From the NCBI GenBank assembly GCA_964561145.1, contig CAZLNZ010000007.1, positions 1-64,000 of the forward strand: DNA of 64,000 nucleotides, in the 5' to 3' direction. The position numbers and the translations under genes were made by a program. This document shows, in pieces, positions 50,486 to 59,684 of the stretch. Within the stretch, counting starts at the first letter, position 1. Every line of letters starts with the position of its first letter. This DNA comes from RUG14300 sp964561145 (lineage in GTDB: Bacteria; Bacillota; Clostridia; Christensenellales; CAG-1252). The notes beneath the pieces are model-generated. The model searched no databases. It saw nothing but the letters and a program-made list of their open reading frames with translations, and was not told the DNA's origin.

Positions 50486-53400
50486 ATGAACAATTACGAT
50501 AGAATGCATAGAGGTGAACCTAAACCTCGATTACCTGAAAACAAAGCAAGAAAGGTTGTTAACAAGAGGAGAAAACGTGCTTTACGAATTGTAGAAAGCG
50601 TACTTTCTGTAGCTTTTCTATTTATTTTATTAATTCTCTTTGATGTTTTCGGAACGGATGCTGCAAATGCATTGTACGGAGTCTTCGGTGTTGCCGCAAT
50701 TCCCTATTCGATGGTCGGCATTCTCGTTTGTATTCTTTTATTTTTCGGGGCAAAGCCCAAGAGATTGAAACCGTCTACCGTGGTTTATATAATTTTTCTT
50801 TCCGTTATTTTAGTTTGTTTTTTACAAACGATTACAACAGGCTCTGTTTATAACAGTTTGGAAGAAATCTCATATTCTGCATACTTGAAAGGCTGTTTTA
50901 ACACGGGAAGAAACAATGCAGGCGGATATTTATATGGGATAATTGCATATCCCTTTTTACAAATGGGGGCAATTACCAGTACTTGTATTTTGGCAGTACT
51001 CTTTTTCGGAGTATTACTATTTGCTTTTCGTTCCTTCTTCTTTATCGAAAAGAATGAAGTTGAAAACGTTGAAGAAGCAGGTTTGTATGTAGAAGACATT
51101 CTTGAAAAAACTAAGAGCAAGAAGAATAAAGGTGTTGATATTAATTTATCTTTCCCCAATGATACAATACCGGATCCTGAAGAAGAGGAAATCGAGGAAG
51201 CAGAAATCAATTATGCAGATTCCTCTCTTAATTCTGCAACGGGTGCTATAAGACGCATGCTTGAGGCTGAGACCGATGAGAAGAACAGGGCAAGAATGGC
51301 ATCGGACGTGCTATTTATGTCGGATGAAGCATTCAAGTCATTCAAACAACCTGACCCGATTCCCGAAGATCTTCCAGTAAAAACCGGTGAAAGGGCTCCT
51401 ACCCAACCTGCCTTCGGAGATTCTTTCGATGTTAAGGAGGTGACGGTTAACAACTTCGCAGCTCGTTTAAGAGAAGGAAAGCTTGACGGACAGGCAGCTA
51501 GTGACATTTTATTCGGAGAAGATGCAACGCTCGGTAGGGTAAACAAACCCATAAGCGGAGATAGACGAAGCCTTGCAGAGGATATTTTATTTGGAGAGGA
51601 GGTAAAAACCTCGTATGCTTCTCCAAGATATACAGTGCCTTTATCGGCATCCGATTCAGCCGTTTCTTCTGCTAAGAGAGATGACTCTTCAAAAGGCTTT
51701 GAAATGGGGGGAAGGGAAATAGAGTTTCCACCATATATGGGAACCGGATACAGCCCTTCGAGCCCGAGTAATAATATCGGAGCAACACCTATAAATACCG
51801 ATTCTTCTAACACTTTACCGAATAATGAGGTACCTAATAACTCAACGCCATCACGTGATTTCTCGATTCCCGCTAGCCCGATTTATGATGCTAGAGCGGT
51901 TTCATCGAAACAGGATTACACACCAAGAGTCGAGCCCTCAATTAATGCTAATAGCGGCTCGGATAGAAGGTATGAAGGTCCCGTGGAAAACAAAAGGGGT
52001 GGTTTTGCTTATTCTAGACCAAATGATTATACCAATCAGCCAACAGAGGAAAACACTTCGAATATGCCTGACGAATCCTCTAGGGTAATAGGTAATAGTA
52101 AACTCTATGAGCATCAGATTTCTACAAGTGAAAATCAATACTTCTCTGCATCACTGGAGCAAACTGATTATTCATCACATTCAGCGGAAAACCAAGGACA
52201 AGCTAACACAACTAATCCTATGGAGAATAGTGCTTCGGCAAACGATGCCTCTTCTTCGACATATGACCGAACAGCAAGAAGCAGTTCCCCCGATGAGAAT
52301 ATCACTCCGGAAAATGCTTATGCTTACGAACCTGAGATTAACGATGAAATGGAGGAATATAAACCTCGTCAAATGTTCCGTCCCGACGATATAGATGAGA
52401 AGCCTGAAAATGACAATCAAATTCCTCAACCTCAAACAGGCTTTGTTGCAAGAAAGGTTGAGCCGATTATTGAAGAGGAACCTGTCGTTCCGGAGAAGAA
52501 AGAGGCTGAGAAACCGCAACAGAATCCTACACTTAATAAGAAACCTTCTTGGCAAAAGGTTAAAAAGCCTCTCCGTCCCTACGCTTTCCCTCCTTTGTCC
52601 TTATTGAAAGATTATATGCCTCCTATCGATACAATCGATTATGAGGATTTTTACAATAGAATAGAGCAGGCATTTGCTTCATACGATTTGAAATGTCGTG
52701 TTATAGGACATACCAAGGGTGCAACCTATACTCAATACGCTCTTAAGTTTGCAGATGGCGTCGTGTTCAGAAAGGTTGCATCTCTAGAAAACGATATTAA
52801 GAGAAAACTCTGTGTTGATAAGGCAATATCAATCGTGAACTCTGTAAAGGGAATGGATGCTATTGGCTTGGAAACAGTTAACTCAACAAGAGAGAGGGTA
52901 GGCTTAAAACAGTATATAACACATAGTGTTTTCAAAAAAGATAAGAAGTTATACTTTATGCTTGGAGTAAACGTATACAAGGAATCTTACTTCTGTAATA
53001 TACTTGAAGCTCCGCACTTGCTTATTGCAGGTACTACAGGTAGCGGTAAGAGTATTTGTATAAATACGATTATCTGTTCTATTATTTATAACTATTCACC
53101 GGATTATGTAAAATTTGTATTGGTTGACCCGAAATCTGTTGAACTTTCCGCTTTTGCAGAGATTCCTCATAACCTTCTTGGTTGCCCTGTAATAACAGCC
53201 GATGACTGTATTAAGGCACTAGAGGCGGTAATCGAGGAAATGGAACGAAGATATGCATTGATGAATCTAGCACAGTGCAAGCAGTTGACTACCTATAACG
53301 ATTACCTTAAAGCAAACGGTCAACAACCCTTACCTTATATAGTGGTTATAATCGACGAGCTTGCCGACTTAATGTTGAGCAGTAAGAAGAATGCTCCGGA

Positions 53401-54058
53401 ACTTGAAAAGAGAATAAGCAAACTTACTGCAAAATCACGTGCTGCAGGAATTCACTTAATTATAGCCACGCAACGTCCATCAATCGATGTATTGACCGGT
53501 GTTATTAAGAATAACATTCCTACACGTATAGCTTTTACAATGGGTGATGCCGTTGGTAGTAAGGTTGTATTGGATAGAGGCGGAGCGGAGAAACTGTACG
53601 GAAAAGGTGATATGTTGTTCTCTAGTCCTGACTATCCCGACTTTGTCAGATTGCAAGCACCTTTCCTCGATGAGTCGGAGGTTACAGAGATTACAGATTA
53701 CGTTAAGGCAAATAACGACTGTGACTTCGATGAAGATTTAAGAGCTAAAATCTTTGAATCGAATGACCAGACCGATCCTTTATACGAAAGCGATTATGTT
53801 GCAGGGAGTGATAACTCACAGCAAGATACCCTTTTCTCAAAGGCTGTTAGGTTTGCTGTTTCACAAGGAGTTATAAGTATATCAAAGATACAAAGACAAT
53901 ATAGAATCGGATTTACAAGAGCCGCTTATATATTTGATGAAATGGTAAAGAGAGGAATTGTAGACGAAGCAGTTCCCGGTAGTAGTAAGCCAAGAGCGGT
54001 ACTTATCGGGGAAGCGGATTTACCCTCTGTACTAGGAGATTTAGATGAACAAGATTAA
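50486..54058 (+). CDS. ftsK: FtsK/SpoIIIE DNA translocase with very long linker
   Basis: FtsK/SpoIIIE motors pump chromosomal DNA through the division or sporulation septum. The 1190-residue protein has a basic N-terminus, four membrane helices (about 35-190), a disordered linker of about 500 residues rich in Ser, Asn, Pro, Asp and Glu, then the motor from about 690: Walker A GTTGSGKS (849-856), the Walker B region VVIIDELADLM and ATQRPSIDVLTGVIKNNIPTRIAF. The C-terminal winged-helix gamma domain (LFSKAVRFAV...RAAYIFDEM) recognises orienting DNA sites. SpoIIIE of Bacillus is about 790 residues; the excess is in the linker, which holds three SDxLF-type repeats (273, 339, 365). It overlaps rimO by 14 nt. 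Confidence 0.95.
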   Translation: MNNYDRMHRGEPKPRLPENKARKVVNKRRKRALRIVESVLSVAFLFILLILFDVFGTDAANALYGVFGVAAIPYSMVGILVCILLFFGAKPKRLKPSTVVYIIFLSVILVCFLQTITTGSVYNSLEEISYSAYLKGCFNTGRNNAGGYLYGIIAYPFLQMGAITSTCILAVLFFGVLLFAFRSFFFIEKNEVENVEEAGLYVEDILEKTKSKKNKGVDINLSFPNDTIPDPEEEEIEEAEINYADSSLNSATGAIRRMLEAETDEKNRARMASDVLFMSDEAFKSFKQPDPIPEDLPVKTGERAPTQPAFGDSFDVKEVTVNNFAARLREGKLDGQAASDILFGEDATLGRVNKPISGDRRSLAEDILFGEEVKTSYASPRYTVPLSASDSAVSSAKRDDSSKGFEMGGREIEFPPYMGTGYSPSSPSNNIGATPINTDSSNTLPNNEVPNNSTPSRDFSIPASPIYDARAVSSKQDYTPRVEPSINANSGSDRRYEGPVENKRGGFAYSRPNDYTNQPTEENTSNMPDESSRVIGNSKLYEHQISTSENQYFSASLEQTDYSSHSAENQGQANTTNPMENSASANDASSSTYDRTARSSSPDENITPENAYAYEPEINDEMEEYKPRQMFRPDDIDEKPENDNQIPQPQTGFVARKVEPIIEEEPVVPEKKEAEKPQQNPTLNKKPSWQKVKKPLRPYAFPPLSLLKDYMPPIDTIDYEDFYNRIEQAFASYDLKCRVIGHTKGATYTQYALKFADGVVFRKVASLENDIKRKLCVDKAISIVNSVKGMDAIGLETVNSTRERVGLKQYITHSVFKKDKKLYFMLGVNVYKESYFCNILEAPHLLIAGTTGSGKSICINTIICSIIYNYSPDYVKFVLVDPKSVELSAFAEIPHNLLGCPVITADDCIKALEAVIEEMERRYALMNLAQCKQLTTYNDYLKANGQQPLPYIVVIIDELADLMLSSKKNAPELEKRISKLTAKSRAAGIHLIIATQRPSIDVLTGVIKNNIPTRIAFTMGDAVGSKVVLDRGGAEKLYGKGDMLFSSPDYPDFVRLQAPFLDESEVTEITDYVKANNDCDFDEDLRAKIFESNDQTDPLYESDYVAGSDNSQQDTLFSKAVRFAVSQGVISISKIQRQYRIGFTRAAYIFDEMVKRGIVDEAVPGSSKPRAVLIGEADLPSVLGDLDEQD

Positions 54059-55343
54059 AGTTGGTTTGATAAGCTTAGGCTGTGATAAGAATAAAGTCGA
54101 AAGCGAATATATGTTGCACCTTATTGCACAAGATCACGAGCTTGTTACCGACGTTTCGGAAGCCGACGTTGTGGTTATCAACACGTGTGCTTTTATCGAA
54201 AGCGCGGTTAAGGAATCAATCGATACTATAATGGATATTTCAAGCCTTGGTCCAAAGGTTATCGTAACCGGTTGTCTTCCAATGAGGTACAGAAATTCCG
54301 ATTTTCTCGATTTACTGCCCGAAGTGTCCGCTTTTTTGGACAATCAACACTATACAAAGATATCTGAAGTGGTGTATAATGTATATGACGGCGAGAGAAA
54401 GGTATTTAAAAACCAAGGGCTCAAAAGTCCATATTGTGGTGAAAGACTTCTTTCCTCTAATTCCTCTTATGCATATTTAAGGATTGCAGACGGTTGTGAT
54501 AATTGTTGTTCCTATTGTGCGATTCCCAAAATAAGAGGAGGGTACAGGGCTGTTGACAAGGAAAGTCTTGTCGGTGAAGCAAGATATCTAGTAGATAATT
54601 TCGGGATAAAGGAATTAATCTTGGTTGCACAAGATGTTTCAAGGTATAAGACTTCCTCTGATGATCTACATTCGCTTCTAGACGAGCTTGAGAAAACTCC
54701 TGTCAAGAAAATTCGCCTCATGTACTGCTATCCGGAAGCCATCGACGAGAAGTTGGTTTCAAGATTAGCACAGGAGGATAAACTGGTACCTTATCTCGAT
54801 ATGCCTCTACAGCACATTGACAACAGAATCCTATCTCTAATGAACAGAAAATGTACGACGGAGCAGATCTACGAGAAGATCGAGCTCCTTAAAAAGTACA
54901 ATATCACTCTTAGATCTACTTTTATCGCAGGTTTTCCATCAGAGACTGAAGCAGAGTTTAATAGGCTTCTTTCCTTTATAGAGCAGGGCAATATTGATTA
55001 TGCAGGCTTTTTCCATTTCTTTAGAGAGGAAGGAACCGTAGCTTATTCACTTGACGGACAATTGCCTAAGTCTATCAAGAATAAAAGGGCTCTTGCATTG
55101 GAAAAAGCACAATCGATTGTTACAAGAGACAATCATAAAAAGCTTATAAACACAATACAACAAGTTACCTTCGATTACATAGATTACGAAAAAAACGAAT
55201 TTGTCGGGCATACCGATAGAAATCACCCCGAAGTAGATACAAAGGTTTATTTTAAATCGAGTTTCCCTGTGGAACAAGGAGAGCAATACTCTGTTAAAAT
55301 CAGTAAACTTCGCGGACTTGATTTAAAAGGAGAATGTGTATGA
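54045..55343 (+). CDS. rimO: ribosomal protein S12 methylthiotransferase RimO
   Basis: RimO is a radical-SAM enzyme that methylthiolates an Asp of ribosomal protein S12. The 432-residue product has the N-terminal UPF0004 domain with three cluster cysteines (LGCDKNKVESE, INTCAF, VTGCLP), the radical-SAM motif Cys151-x3-Cys155-x2-Cys158 (DGCDNCCSYCAIPKIRG), and a C-terminal TRAM domain. It starts inside the last codons of ftsK and overlaps pgsA by 4 nt. Confidence 0.95.
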   Translation: MNKIKVGLISLGCDKNKVESEYMLHLIAQDHELVTDVSEADVVVINTCAFIESAVKESIDTIMDISSLGPKVIVTGCLPMRYRNSDFLDLLPEVSAFLDNQHYTKISEVVYNVYDGERKVFKNQGLKSPYCGERLLSSNSSYAYLRIADGCDNCCSYCAIPKIRGGYRAVDKESLVGEARYLVDNFGIKELILVAQDVSRYKTSSDDLHSLLDELEKTPVKKIRLMYCYPEAIDEKLVSRLAQEDKLVPYLDMPLQHIDNRILSLMNRKCTTEQIYEKIELLKKYNITLRSTFIAGFPSETEAEFNRLLSFIEQGNIDYAGFFHFFREEGTVAYSLDGQLPKSIKNKRALALEKAQSIVTRDNHKKLINTIQQVTFDYIDYEKNEFVGHTDRNHPEVDTKVYFKSSFPVEQGEQYSVKISKLRGLDLKGECV

Positions 55344-55963
55344 CGTTAGCATCTAAAATAACGCTTGTTAGAATTATATTTGTACCTGTATTTATCGCAT
55401 TAGCTGTAATAGAATTTCCCTATCATTTGCTTGTAGCTGCTATATTATATGTTATTCTTGGAATAACCGATATTGTGGACGGTAAATTGGCAAGAAGCAC
55501 GCACACTGTAAGCAATCTTGGAAAGATTTTAGATCCTATTGCGGATAAAGCACTTTCTATATCGGCTCTTTTGATTTGTGCAATAATGGGTTTATTCTAT
55601 TTCAAGGTTGTAACCTACATACTTGTTCCTATTATGATCATACGAGAACTTGCAATTAGTGTAATTAGACTTGTAGCAAAGAAAAAGGGAACTGTATTTC
55701 AAGCAGATATATTTGGTAAAATGAAGACCATATTTACCAATATATCTATTCCCGTGACCTTTGTTGCAACTTGTTTTAAAGATATTGAATGGTTTTACGT
55801 AACTTTCAATTGGATTGCAACGATTGTATTCTATATTTCCTTCGTTCTCTGTATTGTATCCGGGATTAGGTATGTGGCAATAAATCGAAAGGAAATCAAG
55901 GAGGCTTTTTCAAAAAACTCCAAAGGGATTGAGAATAATGACGCCGAGAATGGAAATGACTGA
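55340..55963 (+). CDS. pgsA: CDP-diacylglycerol--glycerol-3-phosphate phosphatidyltransferase
   Basis: PgsA makes phosphatidylglycerol phosphate, the entry to anionic lipids. The 207-residue membrane protein has the CDP-alcohol phosphatidyltransferase signature D-G-x2-A-R-x8-G-x3-D-x3-D (DGKLARSTHTVSNLGKILDPIAD) about 45 residues in, and five or six membrane helices. ATG 55340 was chosen because AAAGGAG is 7 nt upstream; an in-frame ATG at 55334 is too close to it. It forms an ATGA overlap with rimO, and the cinA-like gene begins inside it. Confidence 0.94.
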   Translation: MTLASKITLVRIIFVPVFIALAVIEFPYHLLVAAILYVILGITDIVDGKLARSTHTVSNLGKILDPIADKALSISALLICAIMGLFYFKVVTYILVPIMIIRELAISVIRLVAKKKGTVFQADIFGKMKTIFTNISIPVTFVATCFKDIEWFYVTFNWIATIVFYISFVLCIVSGIRYVAINRKEIKEAFSKNSKGIENNDAENGND

Positions 55964-56492
55964 ATATAAAAAAGAAAGTGGTTATTACCTTGACGGGCAT
56001 GAGCATAAAGACGGTTTTATTCTTGTTGACGAAATAAAGATAAACGAAGCTGTTGTAGCAATGCTTAAGGAAAAATCTCTTAAAATATCTGTTGTTGAAA
56101 GTCTTACCGGCGGTTTATTGTCTGATGCAATAGTAAAGGTTCCCGGGAGTTCTGCAGTATTTTATGAAGGGGTGGTTACATACTCTGAAAATGCGAAGGT
56201 GCAAAGAGTTGGTGTTTCACCTGAAACATTGGAGCAATTTGGTGCGGTTTCCTATGAAACAGCATATGAAATGTGCAAGGGCTTGAAAGGAACGGATGTT
56301 TCCGTTTCAACAACTGGTGTTGCAGGTCCGACTGGTGTTCCGCTTTGTAACGTTATCGGAAGAACTTATATCGGAATTCGTATCGGAGAAGAGATTAGTG
56401 TGTATGAGTATACATTTAGCGGAGATAGAGAGGAAGTAAGAAGAAAAGCCGTAAACATGGCATTATACGGTCTTTATGATTTAATTAAGTAA
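55938..56492 (+). CDS. CinA C-terminal domain protein (nicotinamide-nucleotide amidase type)
   Basis: The 184-residue product has only the C-terminal amidase domain of CinA (PncC), which hydrolyses nicotinamide mononucleotide to nicotinate mononucleotide. Motifs are VVESLTGGLLSDAIVKVPGSS with the expected nucleophilic Ser and the TGVAGPTG loop. Bacillus CinA also has an N-terminal MoaB-like domain of about 250 residues; here it is replaced by about 40 residues (GYYLDGHEHKDGFIL). Start uncertain: ATG 55938 has AAAGGGA 9 nt upstream; ATGs 55950 and 55956 are alternatives. It lies between pgsA and recA, its usual place, and complements pncB in NAD salvage. Confidence 0.88.
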   Translation: MTPRMEMTEYKKESGYYLDGHEHKDGFILVDEIKINEAVVAMLKEKSLKISVVESLTGGLLSDAIVKVPGSSAVFYEGVVTYSENAKVQRVGVSPETLEQFGAVSYETAYEMCKGLKGTDVSVSTTGVAGPTGVPLCNVIGRTYIGIRIGEEISVYEYTFSGDREEVRRKAVNMALYGLYDLIK

Positions 56493-56513
56493 AAAAATAT
56501 AAGGAGATAAAAA

Positions 56514-57557
56514 ATGGCTGAAAAGAAAACTAAACCCGAAGTAGACGAGGTTTCTGAAAAGGAAAAAGCATTGGAAAATGCACTAGCATTGATTGAAAAG
56601 AACTTTGGTAAAGGTGCAATAATGAAGCTTAAGGATGAATTTGTGTCCGACGTTGAGGTTATACCTACAGGGTGCTTAAGTCTTGATATGGCTTTGGGAA
56701 TCGGCGGAGTTCCAAGAGGAAGAATTATCGAAGTCTACGGACCTGAAAGTTCGGGTAAGACAACGGTTTGCTTGCATATTATAGCAGAAGCTCAGAAGCT
56801 TGGCGGTACTGCGGCTTTCGTCGATGCCGAGCATGCATTAGATCCTCGCTATGCTCAAAGCTTAGGTGTTAAAATCGAGGACTTATATGTTTCTCAACCC
56901 GATAACGGTGAACAAGCTTTGGATATCGTCGAAGCGTTGGTAAGATCGGGAGCTATCGATATAATCGTAGTCGATTCGGTTGCCGCTCTTACTCCAAAAG
57001 CGGAAATCGAAGGTGATATGGCTGCAAACCACGTAGGTTTACAAGCAAGATTAATGTCACAAGCCTTAAGAAAACTTACCGCCATTATATCTAAGACAAA
57101 AACCTGTTTGATTTTTATTAATCAATTACGTGAGAAGGTTGGTTTGGTTTTCGGAAATCCCGAAGTAACCCCGGGTGGAAAAGCATTGAAATTCTATTGC
57201 AGTGTCAGAATGGATGTTAGAAAGAAGGATGCAATCAAGGATGGTGGTGATGTTGTTGGAAATAAGACCGCAATCAAGGTTGTAAAGAACAAAATGGCAC
57301 CTCCGTTTAGAACTGCAGAGTTTGATATTATATATGGAAAGGGTATATCCAAAGAGGGTAACATTGTAGATCTTGCCGTAGCTAACGGAATATTTAAAAA
57401 GAGCGGAAGCTGGTTGAGCTATAACGATGAAAGAATAGGTCAAGGTAGGGATAAAGTCGTTCAATATCTAAAGGATAATCCTGAAATTGCTCAAGAGGTT
57501 GAGACCCTTGTTAAGGAAAGACTTGCAAAGGGTGCTCCTATTACAGAAGAGGAGTAA
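56514..57557 (+). CDS. recA: recombinase RecA
   Basis: RecA forms filaments on single-stranded DNA, drives strand exchange and triggers LexA cleavage. The 347-residue protein has Walker A GPESSGKT (76-83), AAFVDAEHALDPRYA, the VDSVAALTPKAEIEGDMA segment with loop L1, and FINQLREKVGLVFGNPEVTPGG (L2 region). The C-terminal acidic tail is short. SD AAGGAGA is 7 nt before the ATG. No LexA box is evident in the 21-nt gap upstream, so expression probably comes from further upstream. DprA, RecX and ComM in this window act on RecA-bound DNA. Confidence 0.98.
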   Translation: MAEKKTKPEVDEVSEKEKALENALALIEKNFGKGAIMKLKDEFVSDVEVIPTGCLSLDMALGIGGVPRGRIIEVYGPESSGKTTVCLHIIAEAQKLGGTAAFVDAEHALDPRYAQSLGVKIEDLYVSQPDNGEQALDIVEALVRSGAIDIIVVDSVAALTPKAEIEGDMAANHVGLQARLMSQALRKLTAIISKTKTCLIFINQLREKVGLVFGNPEVTPGGKALKFYCSVRMDVRKKDAIKDGGDVVGNKTAIKVVKNKMAPPFRTAEFDIIYGKGISKEGNIVDLAVANGIFKKSGSWLSYNDERIGQGRDKVVQYLKDNPEIAQEVETLVKERLAKGAPITEEE

Positions 57558-57590
57558 TATAAGTTTAAGAAGTACATATCTATGTAATGA

Positions 57591-57629
57591 AAGCAGATGT
57601 TGGGTTGATTCTCGAACGTCTGCTTTTTT
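57591..57629 (+). terminator. terminator after recA
   Basis: AAGCAGATGTT (57591-57601) pairs with AACGTCTGCTT (57615-57625) with one G-U pair, running into six T. Confidence 0.92.
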
Positions 57630-57829
57630 ATACGAAGCTTAAACAATATAGTGATATTTACTTTATTCGTAACTGAATAATGGACAAAGCAAGGGATAAG
57701 ATTTAGGACATTTACTTTTTGGATCGAATCGAAGGATAAAAAGGTGGAAGAAAACTGAAGTATTGTAAAAATATACCAAAAAAGTTTAATTTTTATTATT
57801 GTTATAGGGTCTTTTATAAAATACGGTTA
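57630..57829. other. intergenic region between recA and the rny promoter
   Basis: About 200 bp of AT-rich DNA with no SD-led ORF, no strong hairpin and no recognised motif. It is the first part of the 420-bp gap between recA and rny. Confidence 0.5.
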
Positions 57830-57858
57830 TTGACATTGGGTTAAAAATGGTTTATACT
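57830..57858 (+). promoter_or_regulatory. promoter of rny
   Basis: TTGACA (57830-57835), 17 nt, TATACT (57853-57858). The predicted start is near 57865, leaving a leader of about 115 nt. Confidence 0.85.
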
Positions 57859-57885
57859 ATATAAGGTATATTTTAGCGTTATTCT

Positions 57886-57925
57886 CTTTTACGAAGGAGT
57901 TTTCGGTTTTTCCTTCGTTTAAAAG
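57886..57925 (+). promoter_or_regulatory. hairpin in the rny leader
   Basis: ACGAAGGA (57891-57898) pairs with TCCTTCGT (57911-57918) over a 12-nt loop; CTTTT (57886-57890) and AAAAG (57921-57925) extend it past a 2-nt bulge. It sits about 25 nt from the predicted mRNA start and may stabilise the message, attenuate it, or be a target of RNase Y itself. Confidence 0.55.
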
Positions 57926-57978
57926 CCATTTATAATGCTTTGTTGCTAAAAGAAATCGAAATTTCAGGAGGTTATTTA

Positions 57979-59586
57979 ATGTTAAACAACGTAGTTTCGG
58001 CTATGTTGTCTGAGCTTCTTGCCCTTCCGGCATGGGGAACCGCTTTAATTGCGTTAGCGGCGGCTCTCGTTGGTGCAGGAATTAGTTTTTTGGGATATCA
58101 TCTTTATGTAAAAAACAAGTTTAAGAGTGCTAAGGAAGAAGCTAGACGAATAGTTGACGAAGGCAGAGTTGAAGCCAAAACAATGAGAAAAGAGGCTTTG
58201 CTCGAAGCTAAAGAGGAACAGCTTAGGCTTCGCAATGATTTAGATAAGGAAATTCGTGAACGTAGAGCGGAAATCTCTCGTTCCGAGAATAGAATTTCTC
58301 AACGTGAAGAACAGCTAAACAGGAAGGAGGGCATGCTCGATCAAAAGAATTTGGAGGTCGATGCATATAAACTTAAACTCCAAGGAAAGGAAAACGACTT
58401 GGCTAAAAGAGAGGAGGATATTGAAAAGAGAGCCTTATCCGTCTCTAGCGAACTCGAAAGGGTTGCTGGGTTAACCAAGGAGGATGCCAAGCGTGAATTG
58501 GCGGACAGCTTGATCGATGAGGTTAAGAGAGAGTCGGCACAAGAATGCCGAGAAATTGAGGCAAAGGCAAAAGACGAGGCTGAAAAGAAAGCTAAGGAAA
58601 TCGTAGGACTTGCAATACAGAAATGTGCTGCAGATCACTCAAGCGAAGTAGCAGTATCTGTCGTTGCTATCCCTAATGAGGATATGAAGGGCAGAATCAT
58701 AGGAAGGGTTGGACGCAATATAAGAGCGTTAGAAAATGCTACGGGTGTTGATGTTATCATTGACGATACTCCGGATGTGGTAACTCTCAGTGCTTTTGAC
58801 CCCATAAGGCGTGAGGTTGCTAGATTATCTTTAGAAAGGTTGATTGCAGACGGACGTATTCATCCCGCAAGAATCGAGGAGGTCGTCGATAAGGTTAAGC
58901 TGGATTTAGATAACCAAATCAAAGAAGCCGGAGAGAATGCCGTGTTTGAAGCAGGTGTCTATAATCTTAATCCCGAGCTCGTCAAGATTTTAGGAAGATT
59001 GAAGTTCCGTACAAGTTACGGTCAAAACGTATTGCAACATTCACTTGAAGTTAGCTATCTTTCAGGTGTAATGGCTGCCGAGTTGGGCGTAGATGTCAAA
59101 ATCGCAAAGAGAGCGGGCTTATTGCACGATATAGGAAAGGCTATTGATCGTGAGGTTGAAGGAACCCACGTTTCGATAGGTGTTGACCTCTGTAAGAAGT
59201 TTAAAGAGAATCCTGCGGTTATCCATGCAATTCAAGCTCACCACGGTGATGTAGAGGCAAAGACGGTTGTAGCGATGATAGTACAAGCCGCAGATGCAAT
59301 TTCAAGTGCAAGACCCGGAGCAAGAAGAGATTCGATAGACAACTATGTCAAACGTTTGGAAAGTATAGAGAATATAGCCAACTCCTTTGACGGTGTTGAA
59401 TCGTCCTATGCCATTCAAGCTGGAAGGGAAATCAGAGTTATGGTTAAACCCGACCAAATTGATGACGGAAAAACCTATTTCCTATCGAAGGAAATAGCTC
59501 GCAAACTGGAACAAGAGCTTGAATACCCCGGACAAATAAAGGTCTGTGTTATAAGAGAGCTAAGAAGTGTTGAGTACGCAAAATAA
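57979..59586 (+). CDS. rny: ribonuclease Y
   Basis: RNase Y is the membrane-bound endonuclease that starts mRNA decay in Firmicutes. The 535-residue protein has one N-terminal membrane helix (about 19-43), a long coiled coil rich in Lys, Glu and Arg (about 50-205), a KH domain (GRIIGRVGRNIRALENATGVDVIIDDTPD) and an HD domain with LLHDIGKAID and AIQAHHGD. ATG 57979 was chosen because CAGGAGG lies 7 nt upstream. Bacillus has ymdB and spoVS next; here a strong bidirectional terminator follows. Confidence 0.97.
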   Translation: MLNNVVSAMLSELLALPAWGTALIALAAALVGAGISFLGYHLYVKNKFKSAKEEARRIVDEGRVEAKTMRKEALLEAKEEQLRLRNDLDKEIRERRAEISRSENRISQREEQLNRKEGMLDQKNLEVDAYKLKLQGKENDLAKREEDIEKRALSVSSELERVAGLTKEDAKRELADSLIDEVKRESAQECREIEAKAKDEAEKKAKEIVGLAIQKCAADHSSEVAVSVVAIPNEDMKGRIIGRVGRNIRALENATGVDVIIDDTPDVVTLSAFDPIRREVARLSLERLIADGRIHPARIEEVVDKVKLDLDNQIKEAGENAVFEAGVYNLNPELVKILGRLKFRTSYGQNVLQHSLEVSYLSGVMAAELGVDVKIAKRAGLLHDIGKAIDREVEGTHVSIGVDLCKKFKENPAVIHAIQAHHGDVEAKTVVAMIVQAADAISSARPGARRDSIDNYVKRLESIENIANSFDGVESSYAIQAGREIRVMVKPDQIDDGKTYFLSKEIARKLEQELEYPGQIKVCVIRELRSVEYAK

Positions 59587-59599
59587 AAAAATAACTAAA

Positions 59600-59646
59600 C
59601 CGATAAAAATAAAAACGCTACAATGTAGCGTTTTTATTTTTATCGG
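59600..59646. terminator. bidirectional terminator between rny and pncB
   Basis: The 23-bp segments 59600-59622 and 59624-59646 are perfect inverted repeats about one central base; the GC core CGCTACA/TGTAGCG is flanked by A- and T-tracts so it can stop transcription from both sides. Confidence 0.95.
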
Positions 59647-59684
59647 AGCCCGTGTGTCGATTCTTTTAGGCTCTTTGATAATAG

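Noticed and set aside
51211..51813. 200-codon minus-strand ORF within ftsK
   Set aside because: It is antisense to the low-complexity linker of ftsK, whose codon bias creates long open antisense frames; no SD or homology.
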